The notes beneath the pieces are model-generated. The model saw only the letters and a program-made list of their open reading frames with translations. It was not told the origin of the DNA and did not search any database. DNA of 64,000 nt, from contig NZ_MAEJ01000011.1 of NCBI RefSeq assembly GCF_009933175.1, forward strand, positions 45,260-109,259, written 5' to 3'. This DNA comes from Candidatus Enterococcus huntleyi. GTDB taxonomy: Bacteria; Bacillota; Bacilli; Lactobacillales; Enterococcaceae. Below, piece by piece: positions 42,902-51,218 of the stretch. Within the stretch, counting starts at the first letter, position 1. Every line of letters starts with the position of its first letter. Both the position numbers and the translations under genes were made by a program.

Positions 42902-44008
42902 ATGACAACGCTCGATTCAACATTCACTTTTAAACGCGGTCTACAATTAAAAAATAGATTAGTAATCGCACCTATGACTACAAAAATGTCCTTCTTTGAT
43001 GGTGTCGTAACAACAGACGAATTAGACTATTATGCGTTACGTTCAGGCGAAGTCGGAGCATTCATCACTGCCGCAGCCAATGTGCACGAAAGCGGCAAAG
43101 GCTGGGAAGGTGAATTAGGCGCGTATGATGATCGTTTTATTCCTGGTTTAGCAAAATTAGCCTCTGCCATTAAGAAAAATCAAACAAAAGCGATTCTACA
43201 AATTTTCCACGGTGGACGAATGACTAGCTCTAAAGTATTAGGTGGCGAACAAATTGTTGCACCTAGTGCTGTACCAGCAGAAAGACCTAATGCCGAAACG
43301 CCTCGTGAATTATCTGAAGAAGAGATTTTAGCAATTATCGATGGCTTTAAACAAGCCACTCGACGTGCGATTGAAGCTGGCTTTGATGGTGTTGAAATTC
43401 ATGGAGCCAATACGTATCTACTCCAACAATTTTTCTCCCCTCATTCAAACAGACGTACAGATGCTTGGGGCGGTACACTGGAAAAACGTTTCAAATTTAT
43501 CAATGAAGTCGTCGATAGTGTGACGGCCGCTGTTGATGAATCTGGTGTTAAAAACTTTGTTGTTGGCTATCGTTTCTCACCAGAAGAATATGAAGAACCT
43601 GGGATCCGTTTAAGCGATACTCTTTATTTAGTCGACCAACTGGCAGAAAAACCGTTAGATTATTTACATCTATCATTGAATGATTATCGTCGCGTTTCCG
43701 TCAGCGAAGAGTATAAAGAACAATCAATTCTAGCCTATATTCACGACAAAATTAACGGTCGCCTTCCTCTAATTGGCGTTGGCGATGTGCGCACAAGACA
43801 AGATGCTGAAGCTATTTTAGAAAATGCTGAGCTTAGTGCCGTCGGTCGTGCCGTTTTAATTGATCCACATTGGGCCCAAAAAGTCTTAGACAATAAAGAA
43901 GACTTAATCCGTCGTGAATTATCCATTTACGACAAAGAAGAATTAAAAATCAGCAACGGTGTCTGGGCCTTCCTACAAGGCATGATGCCAGAACGATTAG
44001 AAGAATAA
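42902..44008 (+). CDS. NADH-dependent flavin oxidoreductase, old yellow enzyme family
   Basis: A 368-residue FMN-binding TIM-barrel enzyme. It begins with LKNRLVIAPMTTKMSFFDGVV. The substrate-binding region GFDGVEIHGANTYLLQQFFSPHSNRR carries the typical HGA-x-x-YLLxQF signature, and the phosphate-binding end is GVGDVRTRQDAEAIL...VGRAVLIDP. Members reduce activated C=C bonds in quinones, enones or nitro compounds. GGAGG precedes the ATG. It forms a unit with the MarR regulator and ends at a strong terminator. Confidence 0.93.
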   Translation: MTTLDSTFTFKRGLQLKNRLVIAPMTTKMSFFDGVVTTDELDYYALRSGEVGAFITAAANVHESGKGWEGELGAYDDRFIPGLAKLASAIKKNQTKAILQIFHGGRMTSSKVLGGEQIVAPSAVPAERPNAETPRELSEEEILAIIDGFKQATRRAIEAGFDGVEIHGANTYLLQQFFSPHSNRRTDAWGGTLEKRFKFINEVVDSVTAAVDESGVKNFVVGYRFSPEEYEEPGIRLSDTLYLVDQLAEKPLDYLHLSLNDYRRVSVSEEYKEQSILAYIHDKINGRLPLIGVGDVRTRQDAEAILENAELSAVGRAVLIDPHWAQKVLDNKEDLIRRELSIYDKEELKISNGVWAFLQGMMPERLEE

Positions 44009-44018
44009 ATAGGCCGCA

Positions 44019-44069
44019 AAAACAGCCACAAACTTTCTATTTTTAATGGAAGTTTGTGGCTGTTTAATT
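44019..44069 (+). terminator. Terminator after the oxidoreductase gene
   Basis: An AAACAGCCACAAACTT stem with a perfect complement and a 13-base loop is followed by TTTAATTTAT. Confidence 0.85.
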
Positions 44070-44118
44070 TATCTATTTCAGTACTTACTAAACTAACTTA
44101 CTTTGACTTCTTTTTTCC

Positions 44119-46035
44119 TCATTCTTGATTACGTTTCATACGCTCTTTTGCTTCTTTTTCTAGTTGTTTGCGAGCCTTTTTCGACCCACGATCAATATCT
44201 TTCAGTTTCTTTCGCGTATGGAAATCAATAAATAAGCTATCCAAATCATAATCAGCTGGATACAAATCTTGCGCTTTTGCTTCTAACTGAATCCGTCGTC
44301 TAGGCACTTCTTTAATTTCCTCGCCGACGAAAACTTCGACGACTAATTCGCCTTCATCTCGGTAGATTAACCCTTTTTCTTTCGTTTCAGTCAGAGCGAC
44401 TCGATCGCCTTTTTGGTAACGAGCCGACTGCTCAACCTGCGACGCAAACTGCGTAGCTTTCTTCTTCACGATAGAGAAGTTTTTCTTCTCTTTTGGATAA
44501 TCCTTTTCTGCAATATAGCTCGCTGCCTGTTGGATTAAGGCCTCAGACATCGCCATTTTTTTGGCAATCCACAGCGCCTGACTGTCGCCAACTTTACCGA
44601 CTTGTAGCACATATTTTGGCGTTAAGGTTTCACGATCAAAGGCCATCGCCGCAGGAATAAAATCTTCGTGCTCTTCCGCAAACCGTTTAATTTCCCCATA
44701 ATGGGTGGTCGCAACTACCAAAGCCCCTTTTTGGTAAAGACTCTCCATAATCGCAATCGCTAGGCCCGCTCCTTCATTCGGCTCAGTCCCACTACCAATC
44801 TCATCCAATAAGACTAAGCTATGACGCCCCGCCTGTTTCAAGATTTCTGCGACATTTTTCATGTGACCAGAAAAGGTACTCAAGGCATTTTCCAAATTCT
44901 GTTGGTCGCCAATATCGACAAATAACTGATCGAGAATCGCAATTTCCGTGCCTTCTTTCGCTGGAATTTGTAAGCCAAACATAGTCATTAGTGTCAATAA
45001 CCCAACGGTTTTCAACACCAATGTTTTCCCTCCAGCATTGGCTCCGGTAATTACCAAACCACGGTATTGACTGCCTAGCTGAAAATCTAACGGTACCGCA
45101 TCTGAAGGTAATAATGGATGCTTGCCGCCCTTCAAATGAATCCGTTCTTCCTTGTTAACTAACGGCGTAATCCCTGCCACTTCGCGACTATATTTTGCGC
45201 GTGCAAAAATAATATCAAAGGTCGTCACCGCTTCGATTCCGTTAGAAATCTCCAATTCTTGCTCACTCAATAAGCCATTAAGCTCCGCTAAAATTTGGTA
45301 TTCTTCCGCAACCTCTTCCGCTTTTAATGAGGCAATTTGCTCGTTCAATTTAGCTACTCCAGCAGGTTCAATGAACGCCGTTTGCCCTTTCCCCGATTGC
45401 TCAATAATACTGCCTGGCACTTTATTTTTATAACTGGCTTTAATTGGAATCGTAAAATGGTCGCCTTTTTTGACAATCATTGACTCTTGCAGCATTGTTT
45501 TGTTATTCGGATGGCGCAAAAACTTCATTAGCTTCTCTTCAATCTCGCGCTCACATTCATTTAGTTGTTTACGAATACGTCGCAATGATTTCGAAGCATC
45601 ATCTAATATACGCTGCCCCTGAATCTTCTGATAAATATTCTCTTCAATCGCCAAAAACTCCGACAAGTTTTTACTATACGTATACAGTAATGGTGTTTGG
45701 TATTGATTTTTTTCGAAGAACTTTTGAATCATGCGATTGCTCCGTAAAAAATCCGCCACCTCAATCAATTCTCCTGGCGTCAATAAAAGGCCTTTTTGTA
45801 CCTCTTTCAACAGGCGATTAATTTGAACCAGTCCCATGAATGGCACATGCTGACCACTCTCAATGATCAGCCGAGCCTCTTTTGTTTCTTGTTGCCGTGA
45901 TTCGACTGCCGTAAGACTCGTTTGAACACCCATCTGCTCAATTCTTTGCTTACTATAATCGCCGATTGCGCGAACTTGCACCTCGCGAATAATTTGGTTA
46001 AATTGTAATTTATTAATTGTTTCTTGATTAATCAT
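44119..46035 (-). CDS. MutS2-like ATPase lacking the Smr nuclease domain
   Basis: A 638-residue member of the MutS family. The core helical/clamp region contains the MutS2-type stretch ESMIVKKGDHFTIPIKASYKNKVPGSI. The ATPase has Walker A TGANAGGKTLVLKT, Walker B LVLLDEIGSGTEPNEG and a VATTHYGEIK motif. Canonical MutS2 is about 780-790 residues and ends with an Smr nuclease domain. This protein ends with a basic coiled tail and has none. The start at 46035 has AGGA 8 bases upstream. A frame extension to 46116 encodes an unlikely hydrophobic leader. It may act in recombination control or ribosome rescue like MutS2, without cleavage. Confidence 0.88.
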   Translation of the reverse strand: MINQETINKLQFNQIIREVQVRAIGDYSKQRIEQMGVQTSLTAVESRQQETKEARLIIESGQHVPFMGLVQINRLLKEVQKGLLLTPGELIEVADFLRSNRMIQKFFEKNQYQTPLLYTYSKNLSEFLAIEENIYQKIQGQRILDDASKSLRRIRKQLNECEREIEEKLMKFLRHPNNKTMLQESMIVKKGDHFTIPIKASYKNKVPGSIIEQSGKGQTAFIEPAGVAKLNEQIASLKAEEVAEEYQILAELNGLLSEQELEISNGIEAVTTFDIIFARAKYSREVAGITPLVNKEERIHLKGGKHPLLPSDAVPLDFQLGSQYRGLVITGANAGGKTLVLKTVGLLTLMTMFGLQIPAKEGTEIAILDQLFVDIGDQQNLENALSTFSGHMKNVAEILKQAGRHSLVLLDEIGSGTEPNEGAGLAIAIMESLYQKGALVVATTHYGEIKRFAEEHEDFIPAAMAFDRETLTPKYVLQVGKVGDSQALWIAKKMAMSEALIQQAASYIAEKDYPKEKKNFSIVKKKATQFASQVEQSARYQKGDRVALTETKEKGLIYRDEGELVVEVFVGEEIKEVPRRRIQLEAKAQDLYPADYDLDSLFIDFHTRKKLKDIDRGSKKARKQLEKEAKERMKRNQE

Positions 46036-46099
46036 CTCTTTCATCCTTTCAAAAAAGAGATACCCGCCTAAATAAATCTTTCCTAGAGTAGTATAAAAA

Positions 46100-46130
46100 A
46101 ATAGACCAGGACACATGCTACGCCCGGTCT
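46100..46130 (-). terminator. Terminator-like hairpin upstream of the MutS2-like gene
   Basis: On the minus strand AGACCGGG / CCTGGTCT (one mismatch) is followed by ATTTTTTT. It lies 65 bases before the chosen start, so it may be an attenuator or block read-through from the MerR-VOC gene. Confidence 0.5.
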
Positions 46131-46432
46131 AAATAATTAGTTAGATTCCATGAAAGTTCGCCCAAAACAGGCCCAAAACTCCCGTAAAATGTAATTATTT
46201 TTATAATCGACAGGTATCACTTGATAAGCACGCCAAATAAACCTTTCAGTTTACTAGCTATTCAACTCACAAATTAGATACCTACTACACTCACAAAACA
46301 GATCCCCATTCTTCTCTAGGTTTTATTTATTCTCATGAAGAATATAACAAGTTACGTTAGCCTTGTCAAATTTATTTGTTATTCACTCACACAGAAATAA
46401 CCAATCATCTGACGATTTCCCGCGACTATTTA
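46131..46432. other. Intergenic region between MutS2-like and MerR-VOC genes
   Basis: About 300 AT-rich bases with no open frame that has a start signal. Nothing else was recognised. Confidence 0.4.
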
Positions 46433-47209
46433 TTACATTTCATCTTCAAGAATCTTAATTCGCTCTTCAAAACTCAACACTTGATGAATTTGATGCAGCA
46501 TCCACATATAGCCAAATGAATCGACAAAAATCGAATTTTGAATCGACCCCTCCATCATACTTGTGACTGGTTGAATTTCTACACAGCCATTTTCTAAAGC
46601 TGTCGCATGTGTCTTTTCAATATCCTCTACCGAAATATTGAACCAAATCGTATTCGGTTTTTCAGGTGTTGGCGCAATCAGATTGTACTCCGGATTCTCA
46701 TCTAGCATATGGAATCGCGTGCCATACAGAGTGAAAACCACTTCGTTAGTCCCCTCAGGATAATTTGTCGCTTCGACAATCTCGATTTCAAATATTTTTT
46801 TATATAATTCCACCGCTTTTAAGCTATTCTTCACAATAAAATCAATTTCAGTTCCTTTAATCATTCTATTTTCCTCCTTGATCAGTTTCAGCTGTTGTTC
46901 AATTCGCTCAATCTTTTGTTGCTCTTTTTCGATTGCCGCATAAGCTTGTTCTTTTTTCCTCACTAAAACTTCTTCTAAAAAACTGGCATCATTCATTCGT
47001 TCGATTGTGCTGTTTATTTCCTTTAATTTAAATCCAGAATCTCTTAGCTGGATAATTTGGTTGAGCTGCACAATTTGGTCTGCACTATAGAACCGATAGC
47101 CACTCTCTGGATCAATGACAGTCGGCGAAAAAATCCCCTGTTCATCATAATGCCTCAACATACGCGCTGATACATTTACTAACTTTGAAAATTCACCTAT
47201 TTTATACAT
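46433..47209 (-). CDS. MerR-family regulator fused to a VOC/glyoxalase-like domain
   Basis: A 258-residue fusion. Residues about 1-70 form a MerR helix-turn-helix (YKIGEFSKLVNVSARMLRHYDEQGIF; DPESGYRFYSADQI). A coiled-coil linker runs over about 80-115. Residues about 118-245 resemble a PhnB-like VOC domain (IDFIVKNSLKAVELYKKIFE; WFNISVEDIEKTHATALENG; FVDSFGYMWMLHQIH). In MerR proteins the C-terminal domain senses the signal. Here a metal- or small-molecule-binding VOC fold takes that place, hinting at a drug or electrophile ligand. The ATG at 47209 matches the usual MerR N-terminus. A GTG at 47218 is also possible. Confidence 0.88.
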   Translation of the reverse strand: MYKIGEFSKLVNVSARMLRHYDEQGIFSPTVIDPESGYRFYSADQIVQLNQIIQLRDSGFKLKEINSTIERMNDASFLEEVLVRKKEQAYAAIEKEQQKIERIEQQLKLIKEENRMIKGTEIDFIVKNSLKAVELYKKIFEIEIVEATNYPEGTNEVVFTLYGTRFHMLDENPEYNLIAPTPEKPNTIWFNISVEDIEKTHATALENGCVEIQPVTSMMEGSIQNSIFVDSFGYMWMLHQIHQVLSFEERIKILEDEM

Positions 47210-47482
47210 GGAGTCCACTATTCACTTTCTCTAATTTCCATTCGAATGTAACCTTATCATAAACCTTCTCACAATGTGAAGGTCAATACTCTATTATATT
47301 TTAGCATGATTTTCCTCAAGAAACGGTCAGCATGCTTAGACAATTATCCGTTTAATAGCCTAATCTATTCACTTAATAATTTATCGAATGCCCTTAATTT
47401 AGACACAAAAAAACTGAACACACGAACTTCGCATGATCAGCCATCAGTAGATAATTTAATTTGTACTGCTTCCTTAGCTCTT

Positions 47483-47710
47483 TTACATTCCCTTCCCGAA
47501 ATGTTGCATCGCTTCTTTAAACTCTTCAACATGCTCCGGTTTAATCAGCGCTAAAATTCGTTTGCCGCTTTCTTCCAATGCTGCTTTATCAAATGAACCT
47601 GTACGTTGCTGTTCAAAATTTTCTTTTAGTAAATCAATTAATTCTTCTTGTTTTCCTTCTTGCGTGCGTGCAAGAATCCATTCAAAAAATTGATCTTGGC
47701 CGTGTTCCAT
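47483..47710 (-). CDS. Small conserved-looking protein of unknown function
   Basis: A 75-residue, mostly helical, acidic protein (MEHGQDQFFEWILARTQEGK at its start, ending MQHFGKGM). AAGGAG 7 bases before the ATG and normal codon use support it. No domain was recognised. It stands alone between the MerR-VOC gene and a DUF4357-like gene. Confidence 0.65.
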   Translation of the reverse strand: MEHGQDQFFEWILARTQEGKQEELIDLLKENFEQQRTGSFDKAALEESGKRILALIKPEHVEEFKEAMQHFGKGM

Positions 47711-48012
47711 AACTATTCTCCTTCAACATCTTTGATAAAAACCAAACAAATCATAGCACATTCCAACTAGTAAAACAACGAACCTTCCATTCGAATCCTC
47801 CGTAAAAAATGATAAAGATTCAAAAGGTATTTACTTATTGTTGAGAAATAGTTCAAATCCTTATTTTTGTTATTTTTTACCAATCAATTTATTGCATAAT
47901 CTTAGGTAAATCCTGCCATTCATGATAAAATCAGTCCGAAGCTTCTAATTCAAGGAAAATGGAGACTATCCTCCACCTATTTCCTATACTATGAGAGAAT
48001 AAAGGAGACGCT
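47711..48012. other. Divergent intergenic region
   Basis: About 300 bases separating the small-protein gene from the DUF4357-like gene. No hairpin or regulator site stands out beyond AAAGGAG before 48013. Confidence 0.4.
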
Positions 48013-48822
48013 ATGGAACTTACATTGACCACGAAATTAACTGATCAAGAAACAATTATTTCAGCCGAAAACTCACCAGTCATAACCGTTACCGATACAA
48101 CCGAAGTCCCTGCCTTTTCTTCTGATAAACGATTGCTTTTACTGCTTAAAAACAGACAATTTCTAGCAGTTGGAAATCCGTCTGATTTACACGTATCACC
48201 CACACCTGTCATTGAATTTGATCAGATAATTACGGTCTCATCTTCATGGGAAGACGAGCTTATGTATCTGGAACAAGTTATTTTTGAACGAGCAAAAGAA
48301 GCCAATTCTTCCATAAAGAAGCTTTCATCAGAAATCACTGTGCCAAAAAATCAGCACATCACAGCTTCAAAAACTGCAGAGTGGCTCACCTTTGTCCTTT
48401 CAAAATTCGGCTACAATTTGACTCAAGCAAGTCCTGTACAAGAAAAGAAAAAACCAGCAAAAACACGCCATAAGTGGAGTAAAGAAGTCAGCACCATCGA
48501 ATTTTTTGTAGACACTAGACAAAGTAAAGCCATCGTTCTTTGGCAAAAAAGAAACGAAATGCTCATCAAAAAAGGTGCCATAATGATGCCGGAAGCACCT
48601 TTAAACAAAGATGGCTCCCTTGGATTTTCCGCAAAAATGGGACAAAAAATTCGTGACGATCACGCAGATATCTTCAAAAACTTCACGACAACTGAAGATC
48701 TAGTCTTAAAGAGCGTCAATGAGGTCGGGCTATTCCTCTACTTCGCTGGCACAAATAGTTGGCTAGAATTAAAAGATGCCAACGGGAAAACCATCGAGGA
48801 CTGGACCAAGATTGACGACTAG
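48013..48822 (+). CDS. Uncharacterised protein with a C-terminal DUF4357-like region
   Basis: A 269-residue soluble protein. The last 40 residues (TTEDLVLKSVNEVGLFLYFAG...NSWLELKDANGKTIEDW) resemble the DUF4357 domain, whose usual pattern is S-P-S-A-A...G...NGW..W.D..GKTL. The N-terminal half carries no motif that I recognise. DUF4357 is often attached to GIY-YIG or other nucleases, but no nuclease motif is visible. AAAGGAG precedes the ATG. Confidence 0.7.
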   Translation: MELTLTTKLTDQETIISAENSPVITVTDTTEVPAFSSDKRLLLLLKNRQFLAVGNPSDLHVSPTPVIEFDQIITVSSSWEDELMYLEQVIFERAKEANSSIKKLSSEITVPKNQHITASKTAEWLTFVLSKFGYNLTQASPVQEKKKPAKTRHKWSKEVSTIEFFVDTRQSKAIVLWQKRNEMLIKKGAIMMPEAPLNKDGSLGFSAKMGQKIRDDHADIFKNFTTTEDLVLKSVNEVGLFLYFAGTNSWLELKDANGKTIEDWTKIDD

Positions 48823-48848
48823 CACTGTAAAATAAAAAAGCAAGTTAA

Positions 48849-48878
48849 TTGTTACGGCTTTTCTATCAGGTGTATAAT
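48849..48878 (+). promoter_or_regulatory. Promoter of the menA-like gene
   Basis: TTGTTA and TATAAT are 18 bases apart. Transcription from about 48885 gives a leader of about 100 bases that holds the structured element. Confidence 0.65.
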
Positions 48879-48904
48879 GGCTATTCCTACAACAAATAAA
48901 AAAC

Positions 48905-48963
48905 AGACTAAGGATTGTGGGTGCTCCCTTGATTACGATTAATCAAGCCCGAATTCTTAGTCT
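48905..48963 (+). promoter_or_regulatory. Structured 5' leader of the menA-like gene
   Basis: A long hairpin. The outer 12-bp stem is AGACTAAGGATT / AATTCTTAGTCT (one G-U pair), then GGG/CCC, then an 8-bp inner stem CTTGATTA / TAATCAAG with loop CGAT. A six-base bulge TGCTCC lies on the 5' side. There is no T-run after it, so it is not a simple terminator. The class is not recognised. Confidence 0.55.
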
Positions 48964-48987
48964 ATTTCTATAAAGGAGATTTTTTTC

Positions 48988-49890
48988 ATGTCAGTCAAAA
49001 TTTTATGGGAGTTAGGTGAAATTTACACCGCTCCACTCAATTTATTCTTAATTCTACTCGGGATGGCTTATTCCAGCGTCACTTACGGTCAGTTCTTCAG
49101 TTGGCGTGTGCTCCTATTCACCTTCACTCTCCTACTCATTCACATCGCTGTCAACATTTTCAATAACTACATGGACTATAAAAATGCCCGTGATCAAACC
49201 TATCGATTGCAGACAAACATTATTGGTCGCGAACAGTTAGACTTAGCCACGGTTCGAAACTATTTCTTATTCTTTCTCGGACTCTCTTTTCTTAGTGGTT
49301 TATTCTTAGCCTATCAGTCAGATTTTTATGTCCTGATTCTTGGTGGCCTGGGCTACTATGTCGGTTTAGGCTACTCATATGGTAGAAAGCCCATCAACAG
49401 TTTGCCCATTGCAGAAACAGTGCCCGCCATTTTAAGCGGATTTATGATTCCTATGATGAGCGCCTACCTTGTCAGCTTCCCTTCCGTCACGCTCAATAGT
49501 GACTTTCTTTTAAACAGCTTTTTGGCCTTTTTCCCGATGATTCTTTGCATGTTTAATAACCTTTTAGCCAACAATACCTGTGATTTAGAAGAAGATATTC
49601 GAAATGGGCGTCATACTCTGGTCTATTATTTGGGAAAAAAAGCCAGTGTCTTACTCCTTCGTTCACTGACAATTCTTATTTTCTTTTGGGTAATCGCAAC
49701 CGTTCTTTTCCAAAAAGAACCATGGACACTGCTAATCCTGTTAGCCTTGATCCCACTTATTCAGCCAAAATTAAAACAGTATTTTGCAATCCAAAATAAA
49801 CAAACAACCTTTCCACTTGTTCTCAAAAGTATGTCGCTACTAATGGTCGGTTACCCGCTACTTTACTTTATTGGTAGCTTAATTTATTAA
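48988..49890 (+). CDS. menA: UbiA-family prenyltransferase, probable MenA
   Basis: A 300-residue membrane enzyme with about eight to nine segments. The first Asp-rich motif is NNYMDYKNARD, and the second is NNTCDLEEDIRNGRHTL. Together they bind the magnesium-prenyl diphosphate. MenA attaches the prenyl tail to 1,4-dihydroxy-2-naphthoate to make demethylmenaquinone, the quinone of enterococci. No other men gene is adjacent, so another UbiA acceptor is possible. AAAGGAG precedes the ATG, and a structured leader lies upstream. Confidence 0.85.
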   Translation: MSVKILWELGEIYTAPLNLFLILLGMAYSSVTYGQFFSWRVLLFTFTLLLIHIAVNIFNNYMDYKNARDQTYRLQTNIIGREQLDLATVRNYFLFFLGLSFLSGLFLAYQSDFYVLILGGLGYYVGLGYSYGRKPINSLPIAETVPAILSGFMIPMMSAYLVSFPSVTLNSDFLLNSFLAFFPMILCMFNNLLANNTCDLEEDIRNGRHTLVYYLGKKASVLLLRSLTILIFFWVIATVLFQKEPWTLLILLALIPLIQPKLKQYFAIQNKQTTFPLVLKSMSLLMVGYPLLYFIGSLIY

Positions 49891-49912
49891 TTTTATCAGT
49901 CACCGCAACGAA

Positions 49913-49971
49913 GACAGAGAGAAAAATTCGGACAGTCATCTGTCTTGATTTTCCGCTCTGTCTTTTTTTTT
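49913..49971 (+). terminator. Terminator after the menA-like gene
   Basis: A branched stem: outer GACAGAG / CTCTGTC, middle GAAAAAT / ATTTTC, inner GACAG / CTGTC, followed by nine T. Confidence 0.85.
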
Positions 49972-49988
49972 AACACTCTATTTATTTC

Positions 49989-51029
49989 TTAAAGCAACTC
50001 CATCTTCCCTACTTCTTGTAAACTTTCGCGTTCAATCAATTTTCCAGATAAAACAATTCGGGTAGGTAAACTTTCTGTTTCTTTCATCATATTTTGACAT
50101 ATCTGCATAATCCAATAAACCATTGTATCAATATCAATCTTCAGTGTAGTCAACGACGGCGTCAAAAAAGCTGACATTTCAAGATCATCAAAACTACAAA
50201 TAGAAATATTTTGCGGCACCTTTATTTTTTCCTCAGACAACCTTCTTAGAACGCCCAAAGCCAACATATCAGAAGCCGCAATAATAACTGTTGGCAGTTC
50301 TTTTTTTTCAGCTAACAATTGATCAGTCAAATCATAACCCGATTGCGCATACCACTGTTCACCTATGTAGGCACGCTTAAAATCCTCTAGTTTATGCATA
50401 GTCATCCACTCTTCATAAGCCTGTTCACGATCCCCCAAGCCATCAGCAATGTGATTTTTATTTAAAGTCAGACGTTGATTTTGTCCACCAATAAAAGAAA
50501 TTTTCTGATGACCCATTGCATGCACATGATCCAGCATATCCAACATCTCTTTATGAAAATCCACCGCAACCGACGAATATTCAGGGGAGCAATAATAATC
50601 ATCCACTATGATTAATTTCTGATTTAACTCGTAAATTTGTTGATGAATTTCTTGCTGGATATAGCCTACCAATATGATGCAATCAACGTCTTTTAATCTC
50701 TCCCAACTATTGTCAAGATTGGGTAAATGAATCATAAAATCAACTCTATACTCTAATAATTTAGACGATTGCACAAGCTTTTCTCTGATTTGTCGGTAAT
50801 ATAAATCATCAATTTCTTCCTCTCTAGAAATCGCTGAAATAATTCCGATAGATTTCCTTTGGTTTTTATTTTTATATTTTCTAGGAACATAATTTAATTC
50901 CTCACATATTTGAAAGACGCGTTTTCTCGTTTGATCATTTACAGATAAACTCGCATCATTATTTAATATCCGAGAAACAGTACCAGGAGACACTTGTGCT
51001 TTTTTCGCGACATCCCGAATGTTTACCAT
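49989..51029 (-). CDS. LacI/GalR-family transcriptional regulator
   Basis: A 346-residue repressor. The N-terminal HTH (IRDVAKKAQVSPGTVSRILNND, residues about 4-25) is followed by the hinge helix and a periplasmic-binding-protein-like sugar domain (SIGIISAISREEEIDD; ISFIGGQNQRLTLN; SICSFDDLEMSAFLTPSLTTL). It is divergent from an alpha-galactoside ABC operon, so galactosides such as raffinose or melibiose, or their products, are likely effectors. Confidence 0.9.
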   Translation of the reverse strand: MVNIRDVAKKAQVSPGTVSRILNNDASLSVNDQTRKRVFQICEELNYVPRKYKNKNQRKSIGIISAISREEEIDDLYYRQIREKLVQSSKLLEYRVDFMIHLPNLDNSWERLKDVDCIILVGYIQQEIHQQIYELNQKLIIVDDYYCSPEYSSVAVDFHKEMLDMLDHVHAMGHQKISFIGGQNQRLTLNKNHIADGLGDREQAYEEWMTMHKLEDFKRAYIGEQWYAQSGYDLTDQLLAEKKELPTVIIAASDMLALGVLRRLSEEKIKVPQNISICSFDDLEMSAFLTPSLTTLKIDIDTMVYWIMQICQNMMKETESLPTRIVLSGKLIERESLQEVGKMELL

Positions 51030-51152
51030 GAAAAATTCATCCTTCCAAAAATAATATATATACTTTTATTCCTGATTTACTCTTATAAATTAGCATAAAA
51101 CCAGTGATACATAAAGAGTTTTTCAAAAAATATAATTATTTTATATTTGTCA

Positions 51153-51185
51153 TTGACAAAAAGACAAGTAAACATTTAGTGTTTA
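51153..51185 (+). promoter_or_regulatory. Promoter and LacI-type operator of the alpha-galactoside operon
   Basis: TTGACA at 51153-51158 lies about 18 bases before a weak -10. A dyad TAAACA-TTTAG-TGTTTA at 51169-51185 covers the -10 region. The site fits repression by the divergent LacI-family protein. Confidence 0.5.
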
Positions 51186-51218
51186 AAGTGTAGTAAACAA
51201 AAACTAGGAGGTTTTATC

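Noticed and set aside
45480..45821. 113-residue plus-strand open frame
   Set aside because: It is antisense to the MutS2-like gene, with no start signal.
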